Assembly (NCBI GenBank): GCA_902791985.1
Contig: CADAYD010000018.1
Location: forward strand, 1-34,481
Length of the DNA: 34,481 nucleotides
Source of the DNA: an uncultured bacterium
GTDB taxonomy: Bacteria > Cyanobacteriota > Vampirovibrionia > Gastranaerophilales > Gastranaerophilaceae
Reading direction: 5' to 3'
Position 1 is the first letter of the stretch. Each line of letters begins with the position of its first letter. A program made the translations under genes and the position numbers. This document shows, in pieces, positions 6,575 to 14,333 of the stretch. A model generated the notes under the pieces. The model did no database searches and was not told the origin of the DNA. It was given only the letters and a program-made list of their open reading frames with translations.

Positions 6575-7808
6575 TGCCGAAAAGTTTAACAAGTTCTGAT
6601 ATCATATAAAATGAACCGCAAATGATATTGAGATGTCCGTCGTTAAAATCAATTTTTGTATCTTTTGTTAATTCTTTGCACGGCACGGGGCAGACCGCTT
6701 TTAATTCCTCAAAAGTCGCAGAATTTTGATGACTGAAATGGTAAAAATAGATTTCGGGCAGAACGTCCCTCGCCCCTTTGGAGATAGGGTAAGGGTGAGG
6801 GGCTATAATATTAACCATCTTTCCGTATTCTTTATTTCTCAGACACCCGAAAATAAATCTGCGTTTTGTGTTCGGATAGTACATATCAAGACTTTGCATA
6901 AGACCTTTTATTCCGTTCGGGTTATGCGCTCCGTCAATAATAAGGTTTTTGTCCTTAATATACTCAAATCTGCAAGGGTGCTTAACATTTTTTAGCCCTT
7001 TTTCAATAATATTCTGACTGATTTGCGGGAAACACTTTTCAATCGCCGTAAGAGCAAGTGCCAAATTCTCCTGTTGATAAATTCCTTTTAATGCCAAATT
7101 TTTTGGTGAAATCAAAGGATTAATTATTTCTAATTCGGCACAAACTTCCATCGCTTTATCATAAAACGCTTCTCTGCCCTCCAATACAATACATGGGCAA
7201 TTCGGTTTTATTATCCCCGCTTTTTCAAAAGCGATTTCGTCTAAAGTCTTGCCTAAACGCTCTGTGTGGTCATAATCAATGTGAGTTATAATCGAACACA
7301 AATTTTTTTTGATAATATTTGTAGCATCAAATCGTCCGCCCAAACCTGTTTCGAGAACAACTACATCTACTTCGTTATCTGCAAAATATTTAAACATTAC
7401 GGCAGTAAGTATTTCAAATTCCGTCAGGTCAATATTATTTTTATCTGCAAGTTCAGAGATTTCAAAAACATACTGCGCAAAAATGTCATCAGGAATGGGT
7501 AATAATTGCCCTTTCACTCCTACCCCTTCTCCCGAGGTGTTAGGGGAGTTTTTCTTTATCCTTTCCGTATATTTAAAAATATGCGGACTTGAATAAACTC
7601 CGACATTTATCCCTGCCTCATTTAGAATTGAACCAATAATAGCACAAACAGAGCCTTTGCCATTTGTTCCCGCAACATGGATACAGTTCAATTTATCCTG
7701 CGGGTTGCCTAAAATCTTCATGATTTCTTCCATCCGCTCCAATCCGAGTGAAATTCGGAATTTTCCCGAAGAAGTCAAAAGTTTTACAGCATCATTGTAT
7801 GTTTTCAT
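6555..7808 (-). CDS. folC: Folylpolyglutamate/dihydrofolate synthase with two repeat-encoded insertions
   Basis: A Mur-ligase-fold enzyme that adds glutamate to dihydropteroate and/or folates. The P-loop GTNGKGS is at 47-53, followed by SSPHIFKYTERI (73-84), ETGLGGRFDATN (153-164) and the C-terminal-domain motif DGAHNPNG (292-299). Two segments are foreign to the family. Residues about 85-101 (containing NSPNTSGEGVGVKG) follow the conserved YTERI. Residues about 334-349 (containing PHPYPISKGARD) interrupt the usual FGCLRNKEY...EIYF region. Both are encoded by GC-rich palindromic repeats (7508-7554 and 6761-6803), inserted in frame in what look like surface loops. The gene is otherwise intact at 417 residues. 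The start is preceded by TATAAT six bases upstream, with no ribosome site. Catalytic motifs are unbroken, so I expect it to be functional. Confidence 0.93.
   Translation of the reverse strand: MKTYNDAVKLLTSSGKFRISLGLERMEEIMKILGNPQDKLNCIHVAGTNGKGSVCAIIGSILNEAGINVGVYSSPHIFKYTERIKKNSPNTSGEGVGVKGQLLPIPDDIFAQYVFEISELADKNNIDLTEFEILTAVMFKYFADNEVDVVVLETGLGGRFDATNIIKKNLCSIITHIDYDHTERLGKTLDEIAFEKAGIIKPNCPCIVLEGREAFYDKAMEVCAELEIINPLISPKNLALKGIYQQENLALALTAIEKCFPQISQNIIEKGLKNVKHPCRFEYIKDKNLIIDGAHNPNGIKGLMQSLDMYYPNTKRRFIFGCLRNKEYGKMVNIIAPHPYPISKGARDVLPEIYFYHFSHQNSATFEELKAVCPVPCKELTKDTKIDFNDGHLNIICGSFYMISELVKLFGINPDSL
6761..6803. repeat. Palindromic repeat A inside folC
   Basis: A GC-rich imperfect palindrome in AT-rich surroundings. 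CCCTCGCCC (6767-6775) faces GGGTGAGGG (6793-6801), with one G-T pair. Read on the minus strand it aligns in the same block order as repeat B read on the plus strand (GCCC, TCAC, TACCC, TCTCC, AGGG), so A and B are copies in opposite orientation. Its folC translation contains PHPYPISKGARD, resembling PHPNPLP-type peptides that I recall such repeats encoding. Confidence 0.75.
7508..7554. repeat. Palindromic repeat B inside folC
   Basis: The second copy of the folC palindrome, inverted relative to copy A. It includes CTCCTACCCC near its left side and TTAGGGGAG near its right. It encodes about residues 85-101 of FolC (NSPNTSGEGVGVKG) between the conserved YTERI and the downstream FEISEL helix. 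The imperfect arms suggest an older or diverged copy. Confidence 0.72.
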
Positions 7809-7814
7809 AACAAA

Positions 7815-7820
7815 ATTATA
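7815..7820 (-). promoter_or_regulatory. -10 element for folC, likely leaderless
   Basis: TATAAT (7820-7815, minus strand) is followed by TTTGTT and then the ATG at 7808. A weak TTTATA lies 17 nt upstream. This promoter sits directly after the accC terminator. Confidence 0.6.
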
Positions 7821-7824
7821 GTAT

Positions 7825-7856
7825 TAAAAAAGCGGGATATAAACCCGCTTTTTTTA
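7825..7856 (-). terminator. Terminator after accC
   Basis: AAAAAGCGGG and CCCGCTTTTT flank a short AT-rich loop just past the accC stop. The A/T tracts on both sides make it symmetric, but only the minus strand has a gene ending here. It separates the nad/acc run from folC. Confidence 0.85.
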
Positions 7857-9203
7857 TAATCCTTTGCGTTTATAAAAATCTTCAATAAATCCTGTATTGA
7901 AGTTTCCGCTTATGAATACTTCATCTTCAATAATCGCCTGATGGAATGGAATTGTCGTTTCAACACCTGTTACAACATATTCTTTCAAAGCACGATACAT
8001 TCTTCTGCGGGCTTCGTTTCTGTTTTTACCCCAGCAGATTAATTTTCCTATCATTGAATCGTAGTAAGGCGGGATTGCATAATCCTGATAAACGTGAGAA
8101 TCCACTCTTATTCCGAAGCCTCCCGGTGCTAAATATCCTGAAATAACCCCCGGATTAGGCATAAAATCTTTTTTCGGGTCTTCTGCATTGATACGACATT
8201 CGATAGCATGACCTTTAAGTTGGATATCATTTTGACTGTATCTTAATTTTTCGCCTGATGCAACATAAATTTGCTCACGAACAATATCAACATTAGAAAT
8301 CATTTCCGTAACGCAATGTTCAACCTGAACACGGGTATTCATTTCCATAAAGTACCATTTGCCGTCATGGTCAAGTAAAAATTCACAAGTGCCAGCGCCC
8401 TCGTAGTTGATAGCCTTTGCCGCACGAACCGCAGCCGCACCCATTTGCGCTCTTGTTTCTTCGTCAATCGCAGGTGATGGGGCTTCTTCAAGCAATTTTT
8501 GATGACGTCTTTGAATAGAACAATCTCTTTCGCCCAAGTGAACAACGTTGCCGAAACTGTCCCCCAAAATCTGAACCTCAATATGTCTTGGGTTTTCAAG
8601 GTATTTTTCCGCATAAACATCAGGATTACCAAAGAAATTCTTTGCTTCAGACTGGCAAAGTTCCATATTGATTTCGACTTCCTCATCGCTTCTGCAAATT
8701 CTCATACCCTTACCGCCACCGCCTGCGGTTGCTTTAAGGATAATTGGATACCCAACACGATTTGCAAACTCCTGAACCTCTTTTGCGGTTTTGACAATAC
8801 CTGTCCCCGGAGTGACGGGAACATCATTGTCTATCATAGTCTGACGTGCAGTCGCTTTATCACCCATTTTACGCATCGCTTCAGAACTCGGCCCGATAAA
8901 TTTTATACCTTGTTTTTCGCAAATTTCAGCAAAATCGGCACGTTCTGACATAAACCCATATCCCGGGTGGATTGCATCCGCACCCGACACCATTGCTGCA
9001 GACATAATCGACGGAATATTTAAGTAGCTTTCAGAACTCTTTGCTGGTCCGATACAGTATGCCTCGGTTGCAAGACGTACATGCAGTGAATTTGCATCCG
9101 CTTGAGAATATATCGCAACCGTTGGAATACCGATTTCTCTGCATGCTCTAATTATTCTGACTGCTATTTCACCTCTGTTTGCTATTAAAACTTTTCTAAA
9201 CAT
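7854..9203 (-). CDS. accC: Acetyl-CoA carboxylase, biotin carboxylase subunit
   Basis: An ATP-grasp enzyme that carboxylates the biotin on AccB using bicarbonate and ATP, the first half-reaction of malonyl-CoA synthesis. The N-terminus KVLIANRGEIAVRIIRACRE is diagnostic, followed by the glycine-rich ATP loop KATAGGGGKGMR, the biotin-carboxylase signature YAEKYLENPRHIEVQ, EMNTRVQVEHCVTE and RINAEDP. The length of 449 residues is standard. GAAAGGGAT supplies the ribosome site. It follows accB, separated by a 70-nt repeat-containing spacer. The carboxyltransferase genes accA and accD are not in this window. Confidence 0.97.
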   Translation of the reverse strand: MFRKVLIANRGEIAVRIIRACREIGIPTVAIYSQADANSLHVRLATEAYCIGPAKSSESYLNIPSIMSAAMVSGADAIHPGYGFMSERADFAEICEKQGIKFIGPSSEAMRKMGDKATARQTMIDNDVPVTPGTGIVKTAKEVQEFANRVGYPIILKATAGGGGKGMRICRSDEEVEINMELCQSEAKNFFGNPDVYAEKYLENPRHIEVQILGDSFGNVVHLGERDCSIQRRHQKLLEEAPSPAIDEETRAQMGAAAVRAAKAINYEGAGTCEFLLDHDGKWYFMEMNTRVQVEHCVTEMISNVDIVREQIYVASGEKLRYSQNDIQLKGHAIECRINAEDPKKDFMPNPGVISGYLAPGGFGIRVDSHVYQDYAIPPYYDSMIGKLICWGKNRNEARRRMYRALKEYVVTGVETTIPFHQAIIEDEVFISGNFNTGFIEDFYKRKGL

Positions 9204-9219
9204 TTTATCCCTTTCAAAA

Positions 9220-9265
9220 GATACTAAGGCACTAAGAAGCCTTAATAACTTAGTATCTTAGTGCC
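9220..9265. repeat. Permuted inverted repeats in the accB-accC spacer
   Basis: Four 9-nt blocks fill most of the 70-nt spacer: GATACTAAG (9220-9228), GGCACTAAG (9228-9236), CTTAGTATC (9249-9257) and CTTAGTGCC (9257-9265). Blocks 1 and 3 are reverse complements, as are blocks 2 and 4, so alternative hairpins can form. It could be a small dispersed repeat or an mRNA structure that sets AccB/AccC ratios. Confidence 0.6.
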
Positions 9266-9273
9266 TTAATGTC

Positions 9274-9735
9274 TTATTCTACATACATCAAAACTTGACC
9301 AAATTCGACAGGCTGACCGTCTTCAACGCAGACTTCAACAACCTTTCCGGCTACTTCTGATTTAATTTCGTTCATCATTTTCATTGCTTCAATAATACAA
9401 ACAACATCGCCTGCTTTTACGCTGTCACCGATTGAAACAAAAGGTGCACTGTCAGGTGATGGAGCCATATAAAATGTTCCGACCATAGGTGATGTAATAG
9501 GAGTTCCTGATTTCTTTTCTTCTTTTGTTTGTGTTATTTCTTCAACAGGTTCGGATACCGGTGCACTCGCAGGTGCAATAGCAGGTGCGCTAACAACTGC
9601 TGCAGGTGCTGATGCTACTAAAACCTCTTTTCTTATGGTAATAGCCTGTTCACCATCTTCTAAAGAAATTTCAGATAATCCTTGATCTGTTATTATTTTA
9701 GCCAATTTTTCTATATATTCTGTTTCAAATTTCAT
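9274..9735 (-). CDS. accB: Biotin carboxyl carrier protein of acetyl-CoA carboxylase
   Basis: The swinging-arm subunit carrying biotin between AccC and the carboxyltransferase. An N-terminal helical region (to about 35) is followed by an Ala/Pro/Val-rich mobile linker (about 40-70), then the lipoyl/biotinyl domain starting near [19 protein letters not shown]. The biotinylation site is the Lys of EAMKMMNE. The length of 153 residues is typical. GAGGG lies upstream of the ATG. It sits between efp and accC; efp directly before accB is also the order in cyanobacteria such as Synechocystis, which supports a cyanobacterial relative. Confidence 0.97.
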   Translation of the reverse strand: MKFETEYIEKLAKIITDQGLSEISLEDGEQAITIRKEVLVASAPAAVVSAPAIAPASAPVSEPVEEITQTKEEKKSGTPITSPMVGTFYMAPSPDSAPFVSIGDSVKAGDVVCIIEAMKMMNEIKSEVAGKVVEVCVEDGQPVEFGQVLMYVE

Positions 9736-9762
9736 TTTATATCCCTCTTTAATATTTATAAT

Positions 9763-9788
9763 GGCGGGGTAGGAACCCCGCCCTACAA
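9763..9788. repeat. Hairpin repeat in the efp-accB spacer
   Basis: GGCGGGGT (9763-9770) and ACCCCGCC (9775-9782) enclose AGGA, followed by CTACAA. There is no U-tract on the minus strand, so it is not a clear terminator. It matches the hairpin at 34224-34249 in loop, flank and core but differs by compensating stem changes. Confidence 0.7.
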
Positions 9789-9816
9789 TTCTGTCGTCCT
9801 GAATTCATTCCAAAAC

Positions 9817-10374
9817 TTATACTCTATCTAAATATTCGTTTGTTCTGGTATCAACTCTGATGATATCACCATTTGCAACGAAGAACGGAACGTTTACAAC
9901 AGCACCAGTTTCAAGTGTAGCCGGTTTTGTTCCGCCTTGAGAGGTGTTACCTTTTTCAGAAGGAGGAGTATCAACAACTTCAAGTTCAACGTGTGCAGGA
10001 ATATCTACTCCGATAACTTTACCTTCATGAAGTAAAATCATTACGTTCATGTTTTCTTTGAGATATTTTTTGCCGTCGCCGACTTGAACTTCTGATACGT
10101 GAAGCTGATCATAAGTTTCATTATCCATCATAACGTAATCAGCACCTTCTTTATATAAGTATTGCATTTCACGTCTGTCTAATGTTGCTTTTGCAACTTT
10201 TTCACCGGCTCTGAAAGTTTTTTCAACAACCTGACCGGTCATAACGTTTTTAAGTTTAGAACGTACAAATGCAGAACCTTTACCCGGCTTAACATGCAAA
10301 AATTCAACAACTGACCATAATCCGTTATCGAGTTCTATTGTCAAACCTGTTTTAAAATCGTTTACTGAAATCAT
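9817..10374 (-). CDS. efp: Translation elongation factor P
   Basis: EF-P binds stalled ribosomes near the E site and promotes peptide bonds at polyproline stretches. The KOW-like N-terminal domain contains the tip loop [10 protein letters not shown], whose Lys (about residue 34) is the site modified in many species. The C-terminal OB domains end with the signature [17 protein letters not shown]. The start is the ATG at 10374, with AGGGG about seven bases upstream and the standard length of 185 residues. The frame runs further upstream to 10446, but that extension lacks family similarity. It follows nadC by 89 nt and is likely in the same transcript as accB-accC. No epmA or other modifying gene is visible here. 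Confidence 0.97.
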   Translation of the reverse strand: MISVNDFKTGLTIELDNGLWSVVEFLHVKPGKGSAFVRSKLKNVMTGQVVEKTFRAGEKVAKATLDRREMQYLYKEGADYVMMDNETYDQLHVSEVQVGDGKKYLKENMNVMILLHEGKVIGVDIPAHVELEVVDTPPSEKGNTSQGGTKPATLETGAVVNVPFFVANGDIIRVDTRTNEYLDRV

Positions 10375-10463
10375 ATTTTTCCCCTTTTTTAAAAGTAAAA
10401 TCCTTCTTTGTGAGTAAATATTATCATAAAGTGCAAATTTTTTCAAAAATTTGGAGAAAGTTG

Positions 10464-11294
10464 TTACATATCCAAACCTAAGTCAAGTGCCGGTGCTTTT
10501 GCAACAATTGCACTTGATGAAATTATATCAACTCCGCACTCTGCAATAGCACGAACAGTATTTAAATTTACATTACCGCTTGCTTCGACAATTGCTCTGT
10601 GGTCTATTAGTTTAACCGCTTCTTTCATCGTTTCTATACTCATGTTATCAAGCATAATAATATCAATGCCAAGCGGCAAGGCTTCTTTTATTTGTTCAAT
10701 GGTGTCACATTCAAGTTCAATTTTGTGTGCATGAGAAAGATTGGCTTTTACCATTTTTATTGCATTTGTGACACTACCTGCAACTTGAATATGGTTATCT
10801 TTTATCATTGCGCAGTCTGACAGATTAAATCTGTGCAACGCTCCGCCTCCGCATTTTACCGCATATTTTTCAAACGCTCTGAAATTTGGGGTAGTTTTTC
10901 TTGTGTCAACTATTTTGCAAGGCAGTTCTCCAATAGCATCTTGATATTTTCTTGTTTCTGTTGCAATTCCGCTCATCCGCTGAATATAATTCAGCGAAAC
11001 TCTTTCGCCAAGCAAAATATATTTACCGGCACCTTTTAATGTAGCAAGGACATCGCCTTTGTGAATTTTATCTCCGTCTTTAAACAGTAAATTTACTTCA
11101 ATTTTATCTGATAAAACTTTGAATACAGTCTTAAATACTTCAAGCCCGCAAACAACACCTTCAACTCGGGAAGTTAGTTTCGCTTCAAAAATTTTATCTT
11201 CTGCGACAATACTTTCTGTTGTGATATCGCCAAAACCGATATCCTCATGCAATGCGTGTTTAACGTGTTCTTCAACATAAAAGTTACTTAACAT
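10464..11294 (-). CDS. nadC: Nicotinate-nucleotide pyrophosphorylase (quinolinate phosphoribosyltransferase)
   Basis: Converts quinolinate and PRPP to nicotinate mononucleotide with loss of CO2, the third step of de novo NAD synthesis. Typical segments are [12 protein letters not shown] near the N-terminus, [11 protein letters not shown], the [20 protein letters not shown] active-site region, [12 protein letters not shown], and C-terminal [23 protein letters not shown]. The ATG at 11294 has AGGAAAA upstream and gives 276 residues; the ATG nine codons earlier (11321) lacks a ribosome site. nadB precedes it by 38 nt, so the two form a unit. Quinolinate synthase (nadA) is not in the window. Confidence 0.96.
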   Translation of the reverse strand: MLSNFYVEEHVKHALHEDIGFGDITTESIVAEDKIFEAKLTSRVEGVVCGLEVFKTVFKVLSDKIEVNLLFKDGDKIHKGDVLATLKGAGKYILLGERVSLNYIQRMSGIATETRKYQDAIGELPCKIVDTRKTTPNFRAFEKYAVKCGGGALHRFNLSDCAMIKDNHIQVAGSVTNAIKMVKANLSHAHKIELECDTIEQIKEALPLGIDIIMLDNMSIETMKEAVKLIDHRAIVEASGNVNLNTVRAIAECGVDIISSSAIVAKAPALDLGLDM

Positions 11295-11332
11295 AATATT
11301 TTCCTTTATATTTTGATGCAAAAATTTGCACC

Positions 11333-12901
11333 CTACTTTTTAATTTCACTATGTTTTGCGGTCTTGTCGGTTTGCAAAAAGTCTGTTCTGTAATGTGCAC
11401 CTCTCGATTCTTTTCTTTGCAAAGCTGATTTAACTACAAGTTTTGAAGTTATGAGCATATTTCTTAACTCATATTCCTCAATATTAACACAATAATCGCC
11501 TTTATTAAACTCATTTTCAATTTGTTCAATATTACAAAGTGCTTGATTTAGAGAATTTTCATCTCTGAAAATTCCGACGTTCTGCCACATTGTTGTTTTG
11601 AGTCTGGATTTCAGATTTTGTATAATATCCTCATCCGTAATTTTAACTTTTGCATCTTGCTCAAGTTGAAATTCTACTCTCACCGAATGGTAGAGGGAAT
11701 TATTATTTCTTATATATTCAGCTGTTTTATAAGCGCATACTACACATTCTAACAAAGAATTACTTGCCAGACGGTTTGCACCATGCAGACCTGTTGAAGC
11801 GACTTCACCGATTGCAAAAAGGTTTTTAACAGAGGTTTCGCCATTTAGGTCAGTTTTCACCCCACCCATAAAGTAGTGCGCTGCAGGTGCGACCGGAATG
11901 AAATCTTTTTCGATATCAATTCCGTTTTGTGCGCATTTTTTATAAATTGTAGGAAATCTTTTTGACGGATTTTCAAGTTTTGTTGCATCCAAATAAACAA
12001 AATCAGAATTTGTCTTTCTCATTTGTATAAAATTTGCTCTTGCAACAATATCGCGAGGTGCAAGTTCTTCGCGCTTATCATAATCTTTCATATAGTAATA
12101 ACCGTTTTTATCACAAAGTTTTGCGCCTTCACCTCTTACTGCTTCGCTTATTAAAAATCTGTTATGATGTTCGCTATCGTCGATAGCCAGTGCTGTCGGA
12201 TGAAATTGAACAAACTCCATATCTCTTAAAACGGCTCCTGCTCTATATGCAAGTGCGAACCCGTCACCCGTTGCACCAAGCGGATTGGTTGTGCATTGAT
12301 AAATCTGTCCTAAACCGCCGGTTGCAAGAATTACAACATCGGAATTTATTTTTTCATAAATATTGTTATCAAAGGTTATTAATCCTTTACAAATATTATT
12401 TTCTAAAATTAAATCAACTACAGTTGTGTTTTCTCTAACTTCAATATTTTGGTTTTCTTTGATTGCTTTAACCAGCGCAATTTCTATTTCTCTGCCTGTT
12501 GCATCTCCTCCACAGTGCAAAATGCGATTGACACTATGTGCGGCTTCTTTTGTCAATTTAAAGCTTCCGGTTTCATCTCTGTCAAAATCCACCCCGAATT
12601 TCAATAGATCATTTATAACTTCATCTGAGTTTTCGCTGATAAATTTGACAGTATCCTCATTATTCAAGCCTGCGCCGGCTTTCAGGGTATCTTGTACATG
12701 TGAGCTGATAGAATCAGCCGTATTATCTTTTAATACTGCAACAATCCCGCCTTGAGCATAATAAGAATTGCTTTCTCCCAGAGTCGATTTTGTAACAAGT
12801 AAAATCCTTGCTTCCGAACAATTTTGTTCGAGTTTCAGTGCGGTATATAAACCTGAAATTCCGCTGCCTACTATAACTGCTGAGTATTTTGATTGTTCCA
12901 T
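11333..12901 (-). CDS. nadB: L-aspartate oxidase
   Basis: An FAD enzyme that oxidises L-aspartate to iminoaspartate for quinolinate formation. The N-terminal dinucleotide fold reads VIVGSGISGLYTALKLE (about 10-26). SNSYYAQGGI, the FHPTAL motif, the HGANRLASNSLLE flavin-binding signature and the C-terminal helical bundle (MWQNVGIFRDE, RESRGAHYRTDFL) are all as in NadB. The same architecture in succinate dehydrogenase lacks this C-terminus and pairing with nadC. The length of 522 residues is normal. CAGGAT precedes the ATG. It is the first gene of the nadB-nadC-efp-accB-accC run and is divergent from the response regulator. Confidence 0.96.
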   Translation of the reverse strand: MEQSKYSAVIVGSGISGLYTALKLEQNCSEARILLVTKSTLGESNSYYAQGGIVAVLKDNTADSISSHVQDTLKAGAGLNNEDTVKFISENSDEVINDLLKFGVDFDRDETGSFKLTKEAAHSVNRILHCGGDATGREIEIALVKAIKENQNIEVRENTTVVDLILENNICKGLITFDNNIYEKINSDVVILATGGLGQIYQCTTNPLGATGDGFALAYRAGAVLRDMEFVQFHPTALAIDDSEHHNRFLISEAVRGEGAKLCDKNGYYYMKDYDKREELAPRDIVARANFIQMRKTNSDFVYLDATKLENPSKRFPTIYKKCAQNGIDIEKDFIPVAPAAHYFMGGVKTDLNGETSVKNLFAIGEVASTGLHGANRLASNSLLECVVCAYKTAEYIRNNNSLYHSVRVEFQLEQDAKVKITDEDIIQNLKSRLKTTMWQNVGIFRDENSLNQALCNIEQIENEFNKGDYCVNIEEYELRNMLITSKLVVKSALQRKESRGAHYRTDFLQTDKTAKHSEIKK

Positions 12902-13198
12902 ATTTATCCTGTATTTTCATCCTGAATTTATTTTAGTGTCTATTTAATGATTAAATTGATAGATTTTGCTCGATAAGGTACTTTTTTCGCTAAATCAAAG
13001 TTTTTGGTAAAAACAGTCAAACAAGTTCAGAATGACATAATAGTTATATATTACTCCAAATACTTCATTTAATCCATTAAATTTTTATTAAAATAAAAAT
13101 CCAAAAAAAAAGCATTGCAATAATAGTTTAATCAATTGCCGAATGTAGGTTTGGATAAGATTTAAACCATTTTAATATTATTAAAAAAGGAGTAATTT
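12902..13198. other. Divergent intergenic region, nadB / response regulator
   Basis: 297 nt of AT-rich sequence without a credible gene. It must hold the promoters of both neighbours, but I could not assign a convincing -35/-10 pair. On the minus strand a TAAAAT lies about 40 nt before nadB. I see no large palindrome and no tRNA-like fold. Confidence 0.5.
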
Positions 13199-13867
13199 AT
13201 GATAAATACACCTATAAAACTGATGTTAGTTGAAGACCATAAACTTATGCGTGTGGGGTTAAAATCTTTATTTGAACCAAAAGATGGTATGGAAGTAACA
13301 TCAGAAGCTCAAAGCGGCAAAGATGCTATAGAAAAATTTCGTACTACTCATCCTGATGTAACTCTTATGGACATAGGTTTACCCGATATTGACGGTATAG
13401 AGGCAACAAAACAAATACTTGAACTAAACACTAATGCCAAAGTTATAATTTTAACTTCTCATTTAAGCGAAAAAGAAGTTATTGATGCTCTTGAATCGGG
13501 AGCATGTGCATATGTAATGAAAGATATTAATACCGATATTTTAAAAATGATTATAAAAACAATAAAGGATGGAGCAATGTGGATAGATCCGCTTGCGGTA
13601 CCGATATTAAGGGATAAAAATAGCGGGCTTGTTCCCCAAAGAAAAATGTCGCGTGCGATGTTTCGCAATCAGCACGCAGACCTTACCCAAAGAGAATATG
13701 AAGTTTTAAAATTAATTGTTGACGGTAAATCTAACAATGAAATTGCACAGACTTTGACAATATCATCTCATACTGCAAAAGCACACGTTTGCAATATTAT
13801 TCAAAAACTTCTTGTGGATGACAGGACTCAGGCGGCTGTCAAAGCGTTAAAAGAGGGGCTTGTGTAG
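13199..13867 (+). CDS. NarL/FixJ-family response regulator
   Basis: A two-component regulator with a receiver domain (about 6-122) and a LuxR-type DNA-binding domain (about 160-220). The phospho-acceptor is D58 (TLMDIGLPD), with acidic D13, T86 and K108 completing the site. The HTH region LTQREYEVLKLIVDGKSNNEIA is canonical. A strong AAGGAG precedes the ATG. No histidine kinase is adjacent, so it is an orphan here. The linker (about 135-160) is basic and longer than minimal. Its 3' end overlaps the convergent unknown gene by 29 nt. Targets cannot be inferred. Confidence 0.93.
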   Translation: MINTPIKLMLVEDHKLMRVGLKSLFEPKDGMEVTSEAQSGKDAIEKFRTTHPDVTLMDIGLPDIDGIEATKQILELNTNAKVIILTSHLSEKEVIDALESGACAYVMKDINTDILKMIIKTIKDGAMWIDPLAVPILRDKNSGLVPQRKMSRAMFRNQHADLTQREYEVLKLIVDGKSNNEIAQTLTISSHTAKAHVCNIIQKLLVDDRTQAAVKALKEGLV

Positions 13868-14168
13868 TTTTCTTTTGTTTCGTGATGTAGTTGTGAACAT
13901 TTCGGGCAACATAACCCTGAACTGTTCTGTCTGCATCTTTCAAACACTCAAATGCGTAAAATACAGTCTTGTTGTAGTCATACCATCTTTTCATTGAGTA
14001 TGATTTTAATTTATCGTCAAATTTGTGAGGATCAAATTTGTAGCCTGCTTTTTTTAATTCTAAAAGAATCTGCCCTGCATATTTGATTCTATCATTGCCC
14101 AATGCCAGTTCAATTTTGCCAATAAGTAAGCACACATCAGGCGACATTTCGTACCAGCGTTTGTCCAT
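13839..14168 (-). CDS. Hypothetical protein, 109 residues
   Basis: I do not recognise this family. The protein is soluble, basic, rich in Lys/Tyr and probably mostly helical. Segments such as MDKRWYEMSPDVCLLIGKIE and YNKTVFYAFECLKDADRTVQ look like packed helices. It has no signal peptide or membrane segment. A strong ribosome site (AAGGAG, seven bases before the ATG) supports translation. It lies alone between the nusA terminator and the response regulator. Its last 29 nt run antisense to the regulator's 3' end, so the two messages may interfere. Confidence 0.75.
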   Translation of the reverse strand: MDKRWYEMSPDVCLLIGKIELALGNDRIKYAGQILLELKKAGYKFDPHKFDDKLKSYSMKRWYDYNKTVFYAFECLKDADRTVQGYVARNVHNYITKQKKTTQAPLLTL

Positions 14169-14271
14169 ATTAACTCCTTTTTCCCTTGGGTAAATGTATA
14201 TCCTCTGTATATATTATTTGTCATGTTTTATAAAGTTTAAAGCGTAGCTAAAAAGAATTAATATAAAAGTT

Positions 14272-14312
14272 TACAATTAAAAAGTCCTCATTTTGAGGAC
14301 TTTTTAATTGTA
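14272..14312. terminator. Terminator after nusA
   Basis: A near-perfect palindrome: the CAATTAAAAAGTCCTC arm (14274-14289), an ATTTT loop, and the complementary GAGGACTTTTTAATTG arm (14295-14310), extending two further pairs. The stem plus T-run terminates the minus-strand rimP-nusA transcript. A similar GAGGAC/GTCCTC stem recurs at 20755-20771. Confidence 0.88.
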
Positions 14313-14333
14313 GCATTTTTAATAAAATTTTTA

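Noticed and set aside
8499-8948. Plus-strand open frame of 149 codons
   Set aside because: Antisense to accC, which is well conserved here; product lacks family features.
10375-10446. N-terminal extension of EF-P
   Set aside because: AGGGG and the family length place the start at 10374; the extension is non-conserved.
11333-12901. Succinate dehydrogenase/fumarate reductase flavoprotein
   Set aside because: Shares the flavin fold, but the C-terminal region and adjacency to nadC identify L-aspartate oxidase.
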